NCBI RefSeq assembly: GCF_000720135.1
Contig: NZ_JOIU01000008.1
Span: forward strand, 1 to 64,000
DNA from: Streptomyces sp. NRRL S-1022
Lineage (GTDB): Bacteria > Actinomycetota > Actinomycetes > Streptomycetales > Streptomycetaceae
DNA length: 64,000 bases
Direction: 5' to 3'
The position numbers were made by a program, and so were the translations under genes. Below, in pieces: positions 1-10,078 of this stretch; the first letter of the stretch is position 1, and each line of letters opens with the position of its first letter. Under the pieces are notes generated by a model. It did not search any database. It was not told the DNA's origin and saw only the letters and a list, made by a program, of their open reading frames with translations.

Positions 1-120
1 CGACTCTATCAGATCTTTTCTCGATCCGATTTCCTCGGTGCTTTCCAGGTTCCCGCTCTCGCGTTTCCCTTTCCGGCGGTTCCGACTTTATCAGAAGTTT
101 TCAGCCGGTCTGACCGGCCG
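1..120 (-). promoter_or_regulatory. rRNA operon upstream region, downstream promoter modules
   Basis: Read on the minus strand, this AT-richer stretch carries two related modules. Each has an A-run followed by TCTGATAAAGTCGG (around 82-95) or TCTGATAGAGTCG (1-13). These GATAAAGT/GATAGAGT -10-like elements followed by GTCGG are typical of the multiple tandem promoters ahead of Streptomyces rRNA operons. The 16S gene should therefore begin just left of the window. No rRNA sequence itself is present. The -35 elements of these two modules are weak. Confidence 0.75.
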
Positions 121-185
121 CTCATTTCTGAGTAATCGGAGGGCTTCTCGGAATGTCGTTCACGACTTCTGAAGAAGCGATGTAG

Positions 186-215
186 ATTGTATCGGCTGCC
201 CGCTGGACCTGTCCA
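186..215 (-). promoter_or_regulatory. rRNA promoter, second from upstream
   Basis: On the minus strand TGGACA (215-210) and TACAAT (191-186) are separated by 18 bases. The good -10 hexamer and the position between two other rrn-like promoters support a vegetative promoter reading left into an rRNA operon. Confidence 0.6.
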
Positions 216-233
216 GTTCCAGGCAACTGTTTG

Positions 234-262
234 AATCTACCTCCCCACTCCCTCCGTGTCAA
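234..262 (-). promoter_or_regulatory. rRNA promoter, strong sigma-HrdB type
   Basis: On the minus strand a perfect -35 TTGACA (262-257) lies 17 bases from TAGATT (239-234). It is the best consensus promoter near this edge and forms the upstream member of the tandem rrn promoter set. The 63 bases between it and the end of the SpoIIM-like gene hold nothing else that I recognise. Confidence 0.7.
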
Positions 263-325
263 CGGCTCTCGCGGGGCGAACAGGAGACTAACAGGTCACG
301 GGGGCCGAGTGCACATCCGGCGAAC

Positions 326-1333
326 TCAGGCAGCCGTGGGCACGGAGGCGCTGCGGTCCGCCGCTTCGAGGTCACCGGTCTCGCCTGCGCGGGCCGCGCG
401 ACCGCCCAGGACGTAGACGTACGCCAGGAAGGCCAGCTCGGCCGCGATCCCGATGCCGATGCGGGCCCAGGTGGGCAGGCCGGAGGGGGTGACGAAGCCT
501 TCGATGGCGCCGGAGACGAACAGGACCAGGGCGAGACCGATGGCCATGCCGACGGCTGCTCGTCCCTCCTCGGCGAGGGCCGCGCGCCGGGTGCGTGGGC
601 CGGGGTCGATGAGGGTCCAGCCGAGGCGCAGGCCCGTACCGGCGGCGACGAAGACCGCGGTCAGTTCGAGCAGGCCGTGCGGGAGGACCAGGCCGAGGAA
701 GGTGTCGAGGCGGCCGGCCGAGGACATGAGGCCGAAGCCGACGCCGAGGTTGAGCATGTTCTGGAACAGGATCCAGAGGACGGGCAGGCCGAGGAAGACG
801 CCCAGGACCAGGCACAGCGCCGCCGCCTGGGCGTTGTTCGTCCACACCTGGGCGGCGAAGGCGGCCGCGGGGTGGCTGGAGTAGTAGGTCTCGTACTCGC
901 CGCCCGGGCGGGTCAGCTCGCGCAGCTGGCTGGGCGCCGCGATGGACGACTGCACCTCGGGGTGGGTGCCGATCCACCAGCCCAGGAGGACGGCGACCGC
1001 GGTGGAGACGAGCGCCGTGGGCACCCACCAGTGGCGGGCGCGGTAGACCGCGGCCGGGAAGCCCTGGGTCAGGAAGCGCGTCACGTCACGCCAGGAGGCG
1101 CGGCGGGTGCCGGCGACGGCGCTGCGCGCGCGTGCCACGAGTTGGCTGAGCCGTCCCGTCAGTTGCGGGTCCGGTGCGCTGGACTGGATGAGGGAGAGAT
1201 GGGTGGCGGTGCGCTGGTAGAGGGCGACGAGTTCGTCCGCTTCGGTGCCGGTGAGCCGGCGCCGGCGGCGGAGCAGTGCATCGAGCCGGTCCCATTCCGC
1301 TCGGTGTACGGAGACGAAGACGTCCAGGTCCAT
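326..1333 (-). CDS. SpoIIM-like (stage II sporulation protein M family) membrane protein
   Basis: This 335-residue integral membrane protein belongs to the SpoIIM/DUF95 family. A soluble N-terminus of about 95 residues is Arg-rich and helical. It is followed by a hydrophobic segment (ALVSTAVAVLLGWWIG, about residues 107-122), a loop with EYETYYSSHPAAAF, and then at least four more membrane segments. The C-terminal tail of about 25 residues is polar. In Bacillus SpoIIM takes part in septal peptidoglycan remodelling. Actinobacterial homologues are usually found next to RDD proteins, as here, and their function is not established. The gene is divergent from the RDD gene and ends close to the rRNA promoters. 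Confidence 0.85.
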   Translation of the reverse strand: MDLDVFVSVHRAEWDRLDALLRRRRRLTGTEADELVALYQRTATHLSLIQSSAPDPQLTGRLSQLVARARSAVAGTRRASWRDVTRFLTQGFPAAVYRARHWWVPTALVSTAVAVLLGWWIGTHPEVQSSIAAPSQLRELTRPGGEYETYYSSHPAAAFAAQVWTNNAQAAALCLVLGVFLGLPVLWILFQNMLNLGVGFGLMSSAGRLDTFLGLVLPHGLLELTAVFVAAGTGLRLGWTLIDPGPRTRRAALAEEGRAAVGMAIGLALVLFVSGAIEGFVTPSGLPTWARIGIGIAAELAFLAYVYVLGGRAARAGETGDLEAADRSASVPTAA

Positions 1334-1358
1334 CGGGTCTGCCTGCTCCTCGGCTGGT

Positions 1359-1380
1359 CGTCCACGGCGCGACGTGGACG
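1359..1380. promoter_or_regulatory. inverted repeat between divergent SpoIIM-like and RDD genes
   Basis: CGTCCAC (1359-1365) and GTGGACG (1374-1380) form a perfect 7-base inverted repeat with an 8-base spacer inside the 143-base divergent intergenic region. It could be an operator for either gene. No regulator is assigned. Confidence 0.3.
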
Positions 1381-1476
1381 CTCGTCGTTGCTGTCAGCTT
1401 GTAGTACTGGGGCGCGATGCGCCCACAGCTTGGCAGACTGGCGGTTCAGGGGGCGGACCAGGAAAGGGCGGCGGGC

Positions 1477-2514
1477 GTGAGTGAGCTGGTGACGGGCGAG
1501 GCGGTGGCGCTCGAACTGCGGCCCGCGAAGCTGCCGAGCAGGGCGCTCGCCGTATTGCTCGACCTGGTGGTGGCGATGGTGGTGTATCTGGTCGTGATCA
1601 TCGTGCTGGTGGCGTCGACGGCTTCGCTGGACGAGGCCGCACAGGTGGCGCTGTCGATCACGGCGTTCCTGCTGGTGCTGGTCGGCGGCCCCATAGCCGT
1701 CGAGACGCTCAGTCACGGGCGTTCGCTGGGGAAGCTGGCGTTCGGGCTGCGGGTGGTGCGGGACGACGGGGGGCCGATCCGGTTCCGGCACGCGCTGGTG
1801 CGGGGCGCGATCGGAGTGGTCGAGATCGTGATGACGTTCGGCGTGGTGGCCTGTATCGCCTCGCTGGTATCGGCGCGGGGGCGGCGGCTCGGTGACGTGT
1901 TCGCCGGGACGCTGGTCGTGCGCGAGCGGATACCGGCCGGGCGGACCGGGTTCGTTCCGCCTCCCCCGCCGTGGCTCGCGGGGCGGTTCGCGGGGCTGGA
2001 CCTGTCGGCCGTTCCGGACGGGCTGTGGCTCGCCGTCCGGCAGTACCTGACCCGGATGCACCAGCTCGATCCGCGGGTGTCGGCGGAGATGGCACAGCGG
2101 CTGGCGGCCGATCTCGCCGGCCGTACGGGGACGCCGGTGCCGCAGGATCTGCCTCCGGCCGCCTTCCTGGCGGCCGTGGTCCACGAGCGGCAGTCCCGTG
2201 AGGCCCGGCAGGCGTTCGGCCACGGTGGTGCGGGGTCGGCCGGCTTCCCGCCGCCGGTGGCACAGCCGAGTGCGCCTGCCTCGTATCCGGCGCAAGCCGC
2301 CTATCCGGGTCCCTCGTCGTCCTACGAGCCCTCTTCCCCGCCGCCTGACCGATCTCCGTACCGGTCCGGGCCCTCTCCGCAAGCTCCGGCTTCGTACCGG
2401 TCCGCCGCCCACCAGCCGTCGCAGCCGCCGGCACCGCTCGCTCCCTCGCCTGCCCCGCGGGGCGACGAGTCGCGGCTCGACCGGCCGGCCACCGGGTTCG
2501 CGCCGCCGGCGTAG
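1477..2514 (+). CDS. RDD family membrane protein with proline-rich tail
   Basis: This 345-residue protein contains an RDD domain. The motif LPSRALAVLLDLVV lies near the N-terminus, with membrane segments around residues 25-45, 55-75 and 125-145, and a GRSLGKLAFGLRVVRDDG motif between them. After about residue 250 the chain becomes disordered and rich in Pro, Ser and Tyr. I chose the GTG at 1477 because GGAAAGGG lies 8-15 bases upstream; an ATG at 1417 in the same frame would add 20 residues with no ribosome-binding site. RDD proteins are membrane proteins of uncertain, possibly transport or envelope, function. Pairing with a SpoIIM-like gene is common in actinobacteria. Confidence 0.85.
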   Translation: MSELVTGEAVALELRPAKLPSRALAVLLDLVVAMVVYLVVIIVLVASTASLDEAAQVALSITAFLLVLVGGPIAVETLSHGRSLGKLAFGLRVVRDDGGPIRFRHALVRGAIGVVEIVMTFGVVACIASLVSARGRRLGDVFAGTLVVRERIPAGRTGFVPPPPPWLAGRFAGLDLSAVPDGLWLAVRQYLTRMHQLDPRVSAEMAQRLAADLAGRTGTPVPQDLPPAAFLAAVVHERQSREARQAFGHGGAGSAGFPPPVAQPSAPASYPAQAAYPGPSSSYEPSSPPPDRSPYRSGPSPQAPASYRSAAHQPSQPPAPLAPSPAPRGDESRLDRPATGFAPPA

Positions 2515-2578
2515 CGCGGGCGGGGTCCGCCGGCGCGGTGCCGTCCGGAGCCAGGCGGTTCATGCGCGTCAGGCTGGG

Positions 2579-3193
2579 TCAGGCGAATCTCGACGGTGGT
2601 GACTCCAGGTCCTCCAGCTCGATCCCGGGTGCGGAGAGGACCACGTCGCCGGCGATGTGGACGGTGTGCTGTTCGCCGGTGTCCAGGGCTGTGACCTGGT
2701 ATTCGTCCACGGTCAGGGGGCCGTTGTCAGTGGCGTGTGCTTCGCTGTTCACCAGAGCCCAGGACTGGTCCACGGTGCGGGGGGCGAGGACCGGGTCGGT
2801 GAGGGCCACGAGGCGTACCCGGGTCGCGGCGGACGAGGGGGTGAGGCGCAGGAGCCGGGCAGTGGCGACGAGGAACGCGGGGGACGTGCCGGTGAAGGCG
2901 TGGGCGCGCACATTGCCTTCGGTGGCATGGGTGCCGGTGGGGTCGGTGCGGACCCAGGTGACACCGTCGAGGGCGGCGCCGCGCACCTGCCAGCCGCCCG
3001 CGTGGAGTTCGAGGCGGATGGGACGGCCGAGGTCGTCCAGGGCGAGGTCGACCGAGCCGCGGTGGTCACCGGCGGGGCCGGTCAGTCGCGAGACGTAGCG
3101 CCAGCCGGACGGGCCGGGGGCGCACTGGAAGTGTTCTTCCCCGAGGGGGGTGTGATCGTGCGGATCGTGGAGCGAATAACGGCCGCGGGGCAT
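2579..3193 (-). CDS. hypothetical protein, probable soluble beta-rich domain
   Basis: This 204-residue protein has no signal peptide or membrane segment. Recognisable stretches are GWRYVSRLTGPAGD, SVDLALDDLGRP and WVRTDPTGTHATEG, followed by acidic and hydrophobic beta-like segments ending in LEDLESPPSRF. The pattern of alternating strands faintly resembles putative glycolipid-binding domains, but I cannot assign it firmly. It starts at the ATG ending at 3193. It lies downstream of sahH on the same strand, separated by two strong hairpins, so it is probably a separate transcription unit. It converges on the RDD gene with a 64-base gap that holds no clear terminator. Confidence 0.7.
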   Translation of the reverse strand: MPRGRYSLHDPHDHTPLGEEHFQCAPGPSGWRYVSRLTGPAGDHRGSVDLALDDLGRPIRLELHAGGWQVRGAALDGVTWVRTDPTGTHATEGNVRAHAFTGTSPAFLVATARLLRLTPSSAATRVRLVALTDPVLAPRTVDQSWALVNSEAHATDNGPLTVDEYQVTALDTGEQHTVHIAGDVVLSAPGIELEDLESPPSRFA

Positions 3194-3272
3194 GGGGGTC
3201 CTGGGTCTTGACGGGCTGGTCCGGCCGGAGCCCATAGGTCGGTGGGCCAAGCCATGGGTGGGGGGCCAAAGG

Positions 3273-3307
3273 GGCAGGCCCCCGGCACGGGGGTGCGGGG
3301 GCCTGCC
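3273..3307 (-). terminator. first hairpin downstream of sahH
   Basis: GGCAGGCCCCC (3273-3283) pairs perfectly with GGGGGCCTGCC (3297-3307) around a 13-base loop. No T-run follows. It is the second hairpin met by transcription leaving sahH. Confidence 0.55.
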
Positions 3308-3322
3308 TCGGAGGACCTGCTG

Positions 3323-3356
3323 CCGGGGATGCGTCGGTGCACCGGCGCATCCCCGG
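3323..3356 (-). terminator. long near-perfect palindrome downstream of sahH
   Basis: CCGGGGATGCG (3323-3333) pairs with CGCATCCCCGG (3346-3356). The centre CGGTGCACCG is itself a palindrome, so the arms extend to 17 bases with a single mismatch. It lies 25 bases past the sahH stop codon and is a likely factor-independent terminator of the Streptomyces type that lacks a U-tract. Confidence 0.65.
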
Positions 3357-3381
3357 CGGGCCGGACTGTGGGATCGCCGGC

Positions 3382-5280
<1,899 letters not shown>

Positions 5281-5322
5281 AGGAGATCGACGTGAGGAGT
5301 TCGACGTGAGGAGTTCGACGTG
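5281..5322 (+). repeat. three tandem 14-base RBS-GTG cassettes before the PTS gene
   Basis: AGGAGNTCGACGTG occurs three times in direct succession, at 5281-5294, 5295-5308 and 5309-5322. Each copy contains AGGAG, a 6-base spacer and a GTG start codon. Because 14 is not a multiple of three, each GTG is in a different frame. The GTGs at 5292 and 5306 each open a five-codon frame (V-R-S-S-T) whose TGA overlaps the next GTG as GTGA. The third GTG (5320) starts the PTS permease. Translational coupling through two mini-cistrons is therefore possible. Confidence 0.9.
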
Positions 5323-7407
5323 ACCAGTCCGGCCGGGCCGCCCGCCACGGGTGGCCGCGATGACGGGCGGCAGCCGCTGCGGCTGCTGGCGGTGACCGCC
5401 TGCCCGACCGGCATCGCGCACACGTACATGGCGGCGGAGAAGCTGGCGCAGGCCGCCGCCGGTCTCGGTATCGAGCTGAAGGTGGAGACACAGGGATCCA
5501 TCGGAGCCGAGAACGTCCTCGATGACAACGATGTCAGACATGCGGACGGTGTGATCGTCGCCGCCGACAAGGACGTCGACCTCAGCCGTTTCGTGGGGAA
5601 GCGGGTGCTCACGGTCGGGGTCGCCGAGGGCATCCGCCATCCCGAGCAGCTGATCGAACGGGTGCGCTCGGCGCCCGTGCACCGTGCGGACGGGGCCGGC
5701 GACGGTCCGGCGGCTTCCGCGCCGGGCGGCGGAGAGCGAGGAGCGGTGTACAAGGCGCTGATGAACGGGGTGTCGTACATGATCCCGTTCGTGGTGGTCG
5801 GCGGATTGCTGATCGCGGTCTCGCTGGCGCTCGGTGGCCATGCCACGGCCAAGGGCTATGTGATCCCGGAGGGCACCTTCTGGGCACACGTCAACGCGGT
5901 CGGCGGGATCGGCTTCCAGCTGATGATCCCGATCCTGTCCGGTTACATCGCCTACGCCGTCGCCGACCGGCCCGCGTTGGTGCCGGGCATGATCGGCGGC
6001 TGGATCGCCAACACGGGGACGCTGTACGACTCCAAGGCCGGCGCGGGTTTCATCGGGGCGATCGTGACCGGGTTCCTCGCCGGGTACCTGGTGCTGTGGA
6101 TCAAGAAGGTCCGGGTGCCGAGGTTCGTGCAGCCGATCATGCCGATCATCGTGATCCCGATCGTGGCGACGACGGCGCTCGCGCTGTTCTTCATCTACGT
6201 CATCGGCAAGCCGATCTCCTGGGTGTTCGAGCATCTGACGAGCTGGCTCGGCGGGATGACCGGGACCAGTGCGGTGCTGCTCGGCGCGATCCTGGGCCTG
6301 ATGATCGCGTTCGACATGGGCGGGCCGGTCAACAAGACGGCGTTCCTGTTCGGCGCGGGGCTCATCGCGAGCGGGAACCAGACGGTGATGGGGATGTGCG
6401 CGGCGGCGATCCCGGTGATGCCGCTCGGCCAGGGCCTGGCCACGCTGATCCGCCGTCGGCTGTACACGCAGCAGGAGCGGGAGACGGGTCTGGCGGCCCT
6501 GTTCATGGGCTGCTTCGGTATCTCGGAGGGCGCCATCCCGTTCGCCGCGGCGCGGCCGGCGCAGGTCATCCCGGCGAACATGCTCGGCGGCGCGGTGGCC
6601 GGCGCGGTCGCGGGACTGGCCGGGGTGAAGGACGCGGTGCCGCACGGCGGGCCGGTCGTGGCGGTGCTGGGCGCGGTGAGCGGGGTGCCGGTGTTCTTCG
6701 TGGCCGTGGCGATCGGCACGGTGGTGACGGCGCTGACGACGGTGGCCCTGGTCGACGTGAACGGGCGCCGGGGGCGTACGGAGGACGCGGGTACGGGTGC
6801 CCCTGGTGCCGGGGCACCCGTACCGGGGCAGGCGGGGCGGGAGCTGTCGCCGGTCGGGGCCGCCACGGTCGGGGCGCCGACGGTGCAGGGTCCGGACGTC
6901 CGGAGGGCGGCGGCCGGGGCCGGGACGCGGACCGCCGGGGAGGACGTGCCCGAGGTGCTGTCCGGGCACCTGACCGAGCGGACCGTGCGGGTGGCGCTCG
7001 GGGCGGCGGACAAGGAGGCCGCGATCCGGGAGATGGCGGAGCTGCTGGCGGGCAGCGGCCGGGTTGCCGATGTGGCGGAGCTGGTGGCGACCGCGCTGCG
7101 GCGCGAAGAGCAGGGCACCACCGGGCTCGGCGAGGAGATCGCGATACCGCACGCCAAGACGGACGCGGTGACGGCGCCGGTGGTCGGCTTCGCGCGGTCG
7201 GCGGAGGGCGTCGAGTGGGGCTCGCTGGACGGTACGAAGGCCCGACTGATCTTCATGATCGCCGTACCGGAGGCCGCCGCGGGCGACGAGCACCTGCGGA
7301 TCCTGGCGCTGTTGTCCCGCAAGCTGACGGACACCGGGTTCCGGGAGCGGCTGCTCGCGGCGCCGGACGAGCGGGCGGTGCTGGACGTACTGGCCGAGGT
7401 CGGGTGA
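5320..7407 (+). CDS. fructose-type PTS permease, domains IIB-IIC-IIA
   Basis: This 695-residue membrane permease of the phosphotransferase system would import and phosphorylate a fructose-like sugar. The IIB domain (about 20-125) has the phosphocysteine motif VTACPTGIAHTYMAAE (Cys28). The IIC domain (about 140-480) has some nine membrane segments and the motif FDMGGPVNKTAF. After a Gly/Ala/Pro-rich linker the IIA domain (about 545-690) carries GLGEEIAIPHAKTD with the phosphohistidine at residue 611. The fructose permeases of Streptomyces fru operons, as I recall, have the order A-B-C, so this may be a second, distinct permease. No fructokinase or regulator gene is adjacent. The start is the third of three tandem RBS-GTG cassettes. 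Confidence 0.92.
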   Translation: MTSPAGPPATGGRDDGRQPLRLLAVTACPTGIAHTYMAAEKLAQAAAGLGIELKVETQGSIGAENVLDDNDVRHADGVIVAADKDVDLSRFVGKRVLTVGVAEGIRHPEQLIERVRSAPVHRADGAGDGPAASAPGGGERGAVYKALMNGVSYMIPFVVVGGLLIAVSLALGGHATAKGYVIPEGTFWAHVNAVGGIGFQLMIPILSGYIAYAVADRPALVPGMIGGWIANTGTLYDSKAGAGFIGAIVTGFLAGYLVLWIKKVRVPRFVQPIMPIIVIPIVATTALALFFIYVIGKPISWVFEHLTSWLGGMTGTSAVLLGAILGLMIAFDMGGPVNKTAFLFGAGLIASGNQTVMGMCAAAIPVMPLGQGLATLIRRRLYTQQERETGLAALFMGCFGISEGAIPFAAARPAQVIPANMLGGAVAGAVAGLAGVKDAVPHGGPVVAVLGAVSGVPVFFVAVAIGTVVTALTTVALVDVNGRRGRTEDAGTGAPGAGAPVPGQAGRELSPVGAATVGAPTVQGPDVRRAAAGAGTRTAGEDVPEVLSGHLTERTVRVALGAADKEAAIREMAELLAGSGRVADVAELVATALRREEQGTTGLGEEIAIPHAKTDAVTAPVVGFARSAEGVEWGSLDGTKARLIFMIAVPEAAAGDEHLRILALLSRKLTDTGFRERLLAAPDERAVLDVLAEVG

Positions 7408-7560
7408 GCCGACGCGGCTGACGGGGCGGCCGGTTCCGCCCACGGACGGGCGTCGGCCGGGCCCGGCTCTGCTGGAACCGCGGAGGTTCGCGGGCGGGGT
7501 GCCGCCGGTCCTCACCGCCGTCAGACCGCGGTCAGGCCGCCGTCAGGCCGGGGTCGGTGC

Positions 7561-7583
7561 CCGGGCCGGTGTGGCCGGCCCGG
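7561..7583. terminator. hairpin between convergent PTS and CDF genes
   Basis: CCGGGCCGG (7561-7569) and CCGGCCCGG (7575-7583) form a perfect 9-base stem with a 5-base loop. It lies in the 214-base convergent gap and can serve both genes. Three short GTCAGRCC repeats (7520-7550) lie beside it. Confidence 0.6.
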
Positions 7584-7621
7584 CCCCTGCCGACGGCTCG
7601 TTCCGCGTGAGCGGTGACCGG

Positions 7622-8602
7622 TCAGTGCCCGGCGGGGTGCGGGGTCGGGCCGCCCGGGGTCGCCTCCGGGTCCGGGCCCTTGGCGGCCTCGGCCTCGCTG
7701 TAGATGTCCGGCTCCAGGTAGATGACGCGGGCGATGGGGACGGCGGCGCGGATGCGGGCCTCGGCGGCGTTGATGGCGCTCGCGACCTCGGCGGCCGTGT
7801 CGTCGTGCTGCACGGCGATCTTGGCGGCGATCAGCAGCTCCTCGGGGCCGAGGTGCAGCGTGCGCATGTGGATGATGCCGGTGACCGTGCGGCCGTCGAC
7901 GATCGCGGCCTCGATCTTCTTGACGTCTTCGAGGCCGGCGGCCTCGCCGAGCAGCAGCGACTTGGTCTCGGCGGCCAGGACCAGGGCGATCAGGACGAGC
8001 AGGACACCGATGCAGACCGTGCCGATGCCGTCCCAGATGCCGTCGCCGGTGAGCAGGGCCAGGCCGACGCCGCCGAGGGCGAGGGCCAGACCGATGAGCG
8101 CACCGAAGTCCTCAAGCAGGACGACGGGCAGCTCGGGCGCCTTGGCGCGGCGGATGAACTGGGCCCAGGAGAGCCTGCCGCGCAGTTCGTTGGATTCCTT
8201 TATGGCCGTCCGGAAGGAGAAGCCCTCGGCGATGATCGCGAAGATGAGGACGCCGACCGGCCAGTACCAGTGCTCCAGTTCGTGCGGGTGGCGGATCTTC
8301 TCGTAGCCCTCGTAGATCGCGAACATGCCGCCGACGGAGAAGAGCACGATCGAGACGAGGAAGGCGTAGATGAACCGCTCGCGGCCGTAGCCGAAGGGGT
8401 GCTGCGGGGTGGCCTCGCGCTGTGCCTTCTTGCCGCCGACGAGCAGCAGGAACTGGTTGCCGGAGTCGGCGAGCGAGTGGACGCCCTCGGCGAGCATCGA
8501 GGAGGACCCGCTGAACGCGAACGCCACGAACTTCGATGCCGCGATCGCGAGGTTGGCGCCGAGTGCCGCCACGATCGCCCTGGTACCGCCTGACGCGCTC
8601 AT
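7622..8602 (-). CDS. cation diffusion facilitator (CDF) metal efflux transporter
   Basis: This 326-residue inner-membrane antiporter probably exports Zn2+ or a related divalent metal. Membrane segments span roughly residues 10-230. The metal-site motifs EGVHSLADSGNQ in the second segment and LLEDFGALIG in the fifth are present, followed by a cytoplasmic C-terminal domain (about 235-305). The motif set resembles the SLC30A9-like subgroup common in actinobacteria. I start it at the ATG at 8602; an upstream in-frame ATG would add 43 Arg- and Pro-rich residues that look non-coding. It lies downstream of manA on the same strand across a 167-base gap. Confidence 0.9.
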   Translation of the reverse strand: MSASGGTRAIVAALGANLAIAASKFVAFAFSGSSSMLAEGVHSLADSGNQFLLLVGGKKAQREATPQHPFGYGRERFIYAFLVSIVLFSVGGMFAIYEGYEKIRHPHELEHWYWPVGVLIFAIIAEGFSFRTAIKESNELRGRLSWAQFIRRAKAPELPVVLLEDFGALIGLALALGGVGLALLTGDGIWDGIGTVCIGVLLVLIALVLAAETKSLLLGEAAGLEDVKKIEAAIVDGRTVTGIIHMRTLHLGPEELLIAAKIAVQHDDTAAEVASAINAAEARIRAAVPIARVIYLEPDIYSEAEAAKGPDPEATPGGPTPHPAGH

Positions 8603-8723
8603 GTGTCCGCGTTGTCCCTTCGCCTCTGTCGCCTCGTAGCTCCGTCCAGGCGGGTGCCCGGTTTTGCCCGGCCTTTGCCGGTGGGCCATTCTTGCAGCCC
8701 GGCCGGGCAGCTCCGCGTCAGGT

Positions 8724-8787
8724 GTCCACAACCCCGGTCATATGATCCGCGGCCCGTCCACAGCCCTGGTCATACGATCACAGTGGC
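8724..8787. repeat. 32-base imperfect tandem duplication at the manA 3' end
   Basis: GTCCACARCCCYGGTCATAYGATC occurs at 8724 and again at 8756, a period of 32. The second copy contains the last codons and stop codon of manA (stop 8770-8772), so the first copy is a duplicated and slightly diverged gene end. Confidence 0.75.
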
Positions 8788-9921
8788 GCGGAAGACGGTG
8801 CCCGCGCCCGAGATCTCCGCCCGCTCGCCGGCCGGGACGAACACCGACCGGCCGGGGCGGAGTTCGAGGTCGCCCGCGCGGACGGTGCCGGCCGTGCAGA
8901 GCAGGATCTGCGGGGTGTCCCGGGTGAGGTCGTGGGTGCTGCCGCCCTCGGGGAGGACGTACCGGGAGAGCCGGAACTCGTCGATCGGCGTCTCGTAGAC
9001 CTCCTCGCCCTCCGGGGAGGCCTCGGGGCGCAGCACACCCGGGTCGGCCGGCTCGAAGCTGACGATCCGCAGGAGTTCGGGGACGTCGACGTGCTTCGGG
9101 GTCAGGCCGCAGCGCAGGACGTTGTCGGAGTTGGCCATGATCTCGACGCCGAGGCCGTTCAGGTAGGCGTGCGGGATGCCGGCGCCGAGGAACAGGGCCT
9201 CGCCGGGCTGGAGGCGGACGTGGTTGAGCAGCATGGCCGCGATGACGCCGGGGTCGCCCGGGTAGTGGTGGGCGATGTCGGCGTAGGGGGCGTAGGCGCC
9301 GCCGAGGCGGGTGCAGGCGACGGTGGCCTCGGCGACCGTGTGCGCCATCTCCGCCGGGTCGGCGCTGAGGATCGCGGTGAGCACCTCGCGCAGGGCCGCT
9401 TCCGCGGGGTGGGCGTGCAGCAGGTCGACGTACGGCTTGAGGGAGTCGACGCCGAGCCCGTCGAGCAGATCGGCGGCCCGGAGCGGGTCGCGGAAGCCAC
9501 ACAGACCGTCGAACTCGGTGAGCGCGCAGATCAGTTCGGGCTTGTGGTTGGCGTCCTTGTAGTTGCGGTGCGGGGCGTCGACCGGGATGCCGCGGCGCTC
9601 CTCGTCGGCGTACCCCTCCTCGGCCTGCTTCAGGTCGGGGTGCACCTGGAGGGACAGGGGCGCGCCGGCAGCGAGGATCTTGAGCAGGAACGGCAGGCGC
9701 GGGCCGAATCTGGCGACCGTGCGGGCGCCGAGTTCCCGCTCCGGGTCGGTCTCGATGACCTCGACGAGGGTCCCGCGCGCGGTACGCGAGGGGGCGCCGG
9801 GGTGTGCGCCCATCCACATCTCCGCCTGGGGTTCGCCGGTCGGCTCGACGCCGAGGAGGTGCGGGATGGCGGTGGGGGAACCCCAGGCGTAGGGGCGGAC
9901 GGTGTTGTCGAGGCGGTCCAT
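8770..9921 (-). CDS. manA: mannose-6-phosphate isomerase, class I
   Basis: This 383-residue cytosolic zinc enzyme interconverts fructose-6-phosphate and mannose-6-phosphate at the entry to GDP-mannose synthesis. The N-terminal PYAWGSPTAIPHLLG, the zinc-binding region LSLQVHPDLKQAEEGY, NYKDANHKPEL and the C-terminal GAGIPHAYLNGLGVEIMANS are all family signatures. It ends with a small cupin-like domain. Together with the SIS gene, manB and the pyrophosphorylase at 25189 it supplies mannosyl precursors for glycans. The start ATG at 9921 is conventional. Two 42-base repeats separate it from the SIS gene upstream. Confidence 0.96.
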   Translation of the reverse strand: MDRLDNTVRPYAWGSPTAIPHLLGVEPTGEPQAEMWMGAHPGAPSRTARGTLVEVIETDPERELGARTVARFGPRLPFLLKILAAGAPLSLQVHPDLKQAEEGYADEERRGIPVDAPHRNYKDANHKPELICALTEFDGLCGFRDPLRAADLLDGLGVDSLKPYVDLLHAHPAEAALREVLTAILSADPAEMAHTVAEATVACTRLGGAYAPYADIAHHYPGDPGVIAAMLLNHVRLQPGEALFLGAGIPHAYLNGLGVEIMANSDNVLRCGLTPKHVDVPELLRIVSFEPADPGVLRPEASPEGEEVYETPIDEFRLSRYVLPEGGSTHDLTRDTPQILLCTAGTVRAGDLELRPGRSVFVPAGERAEISGAGTVFRATVIV

Positions 9922-9970
9922 GTGTCTTCTCTGTCTCCGTACGTGCGCTGCTCGGCCGGCGCTGTCGCTT

Positions 9971-10054
9971 CTTCCCGCGCCGCCGGCGGAACGTGTCGGA
10001 CCACCGGCGGAGCTTCCCGCGCCGCCGGCGGGGCGTGTCGTGCCGTCGGCGGGC
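9971..10054. repeat. two 42-base direct repeats between SIS gene and manA
   Basis: A unit beginning CTTCCCGCGCCGCCGGCGG occurs at 9971 and at 10013, a period of 42, and fills half of the 157-base gap. The two copies differ at several positions in their second half. No coding or regulatory role is evident. Confidence 0.7.
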
Positions 10055-10078
10055 GCGGGCGGTCGGCCAGGAGTCAGA

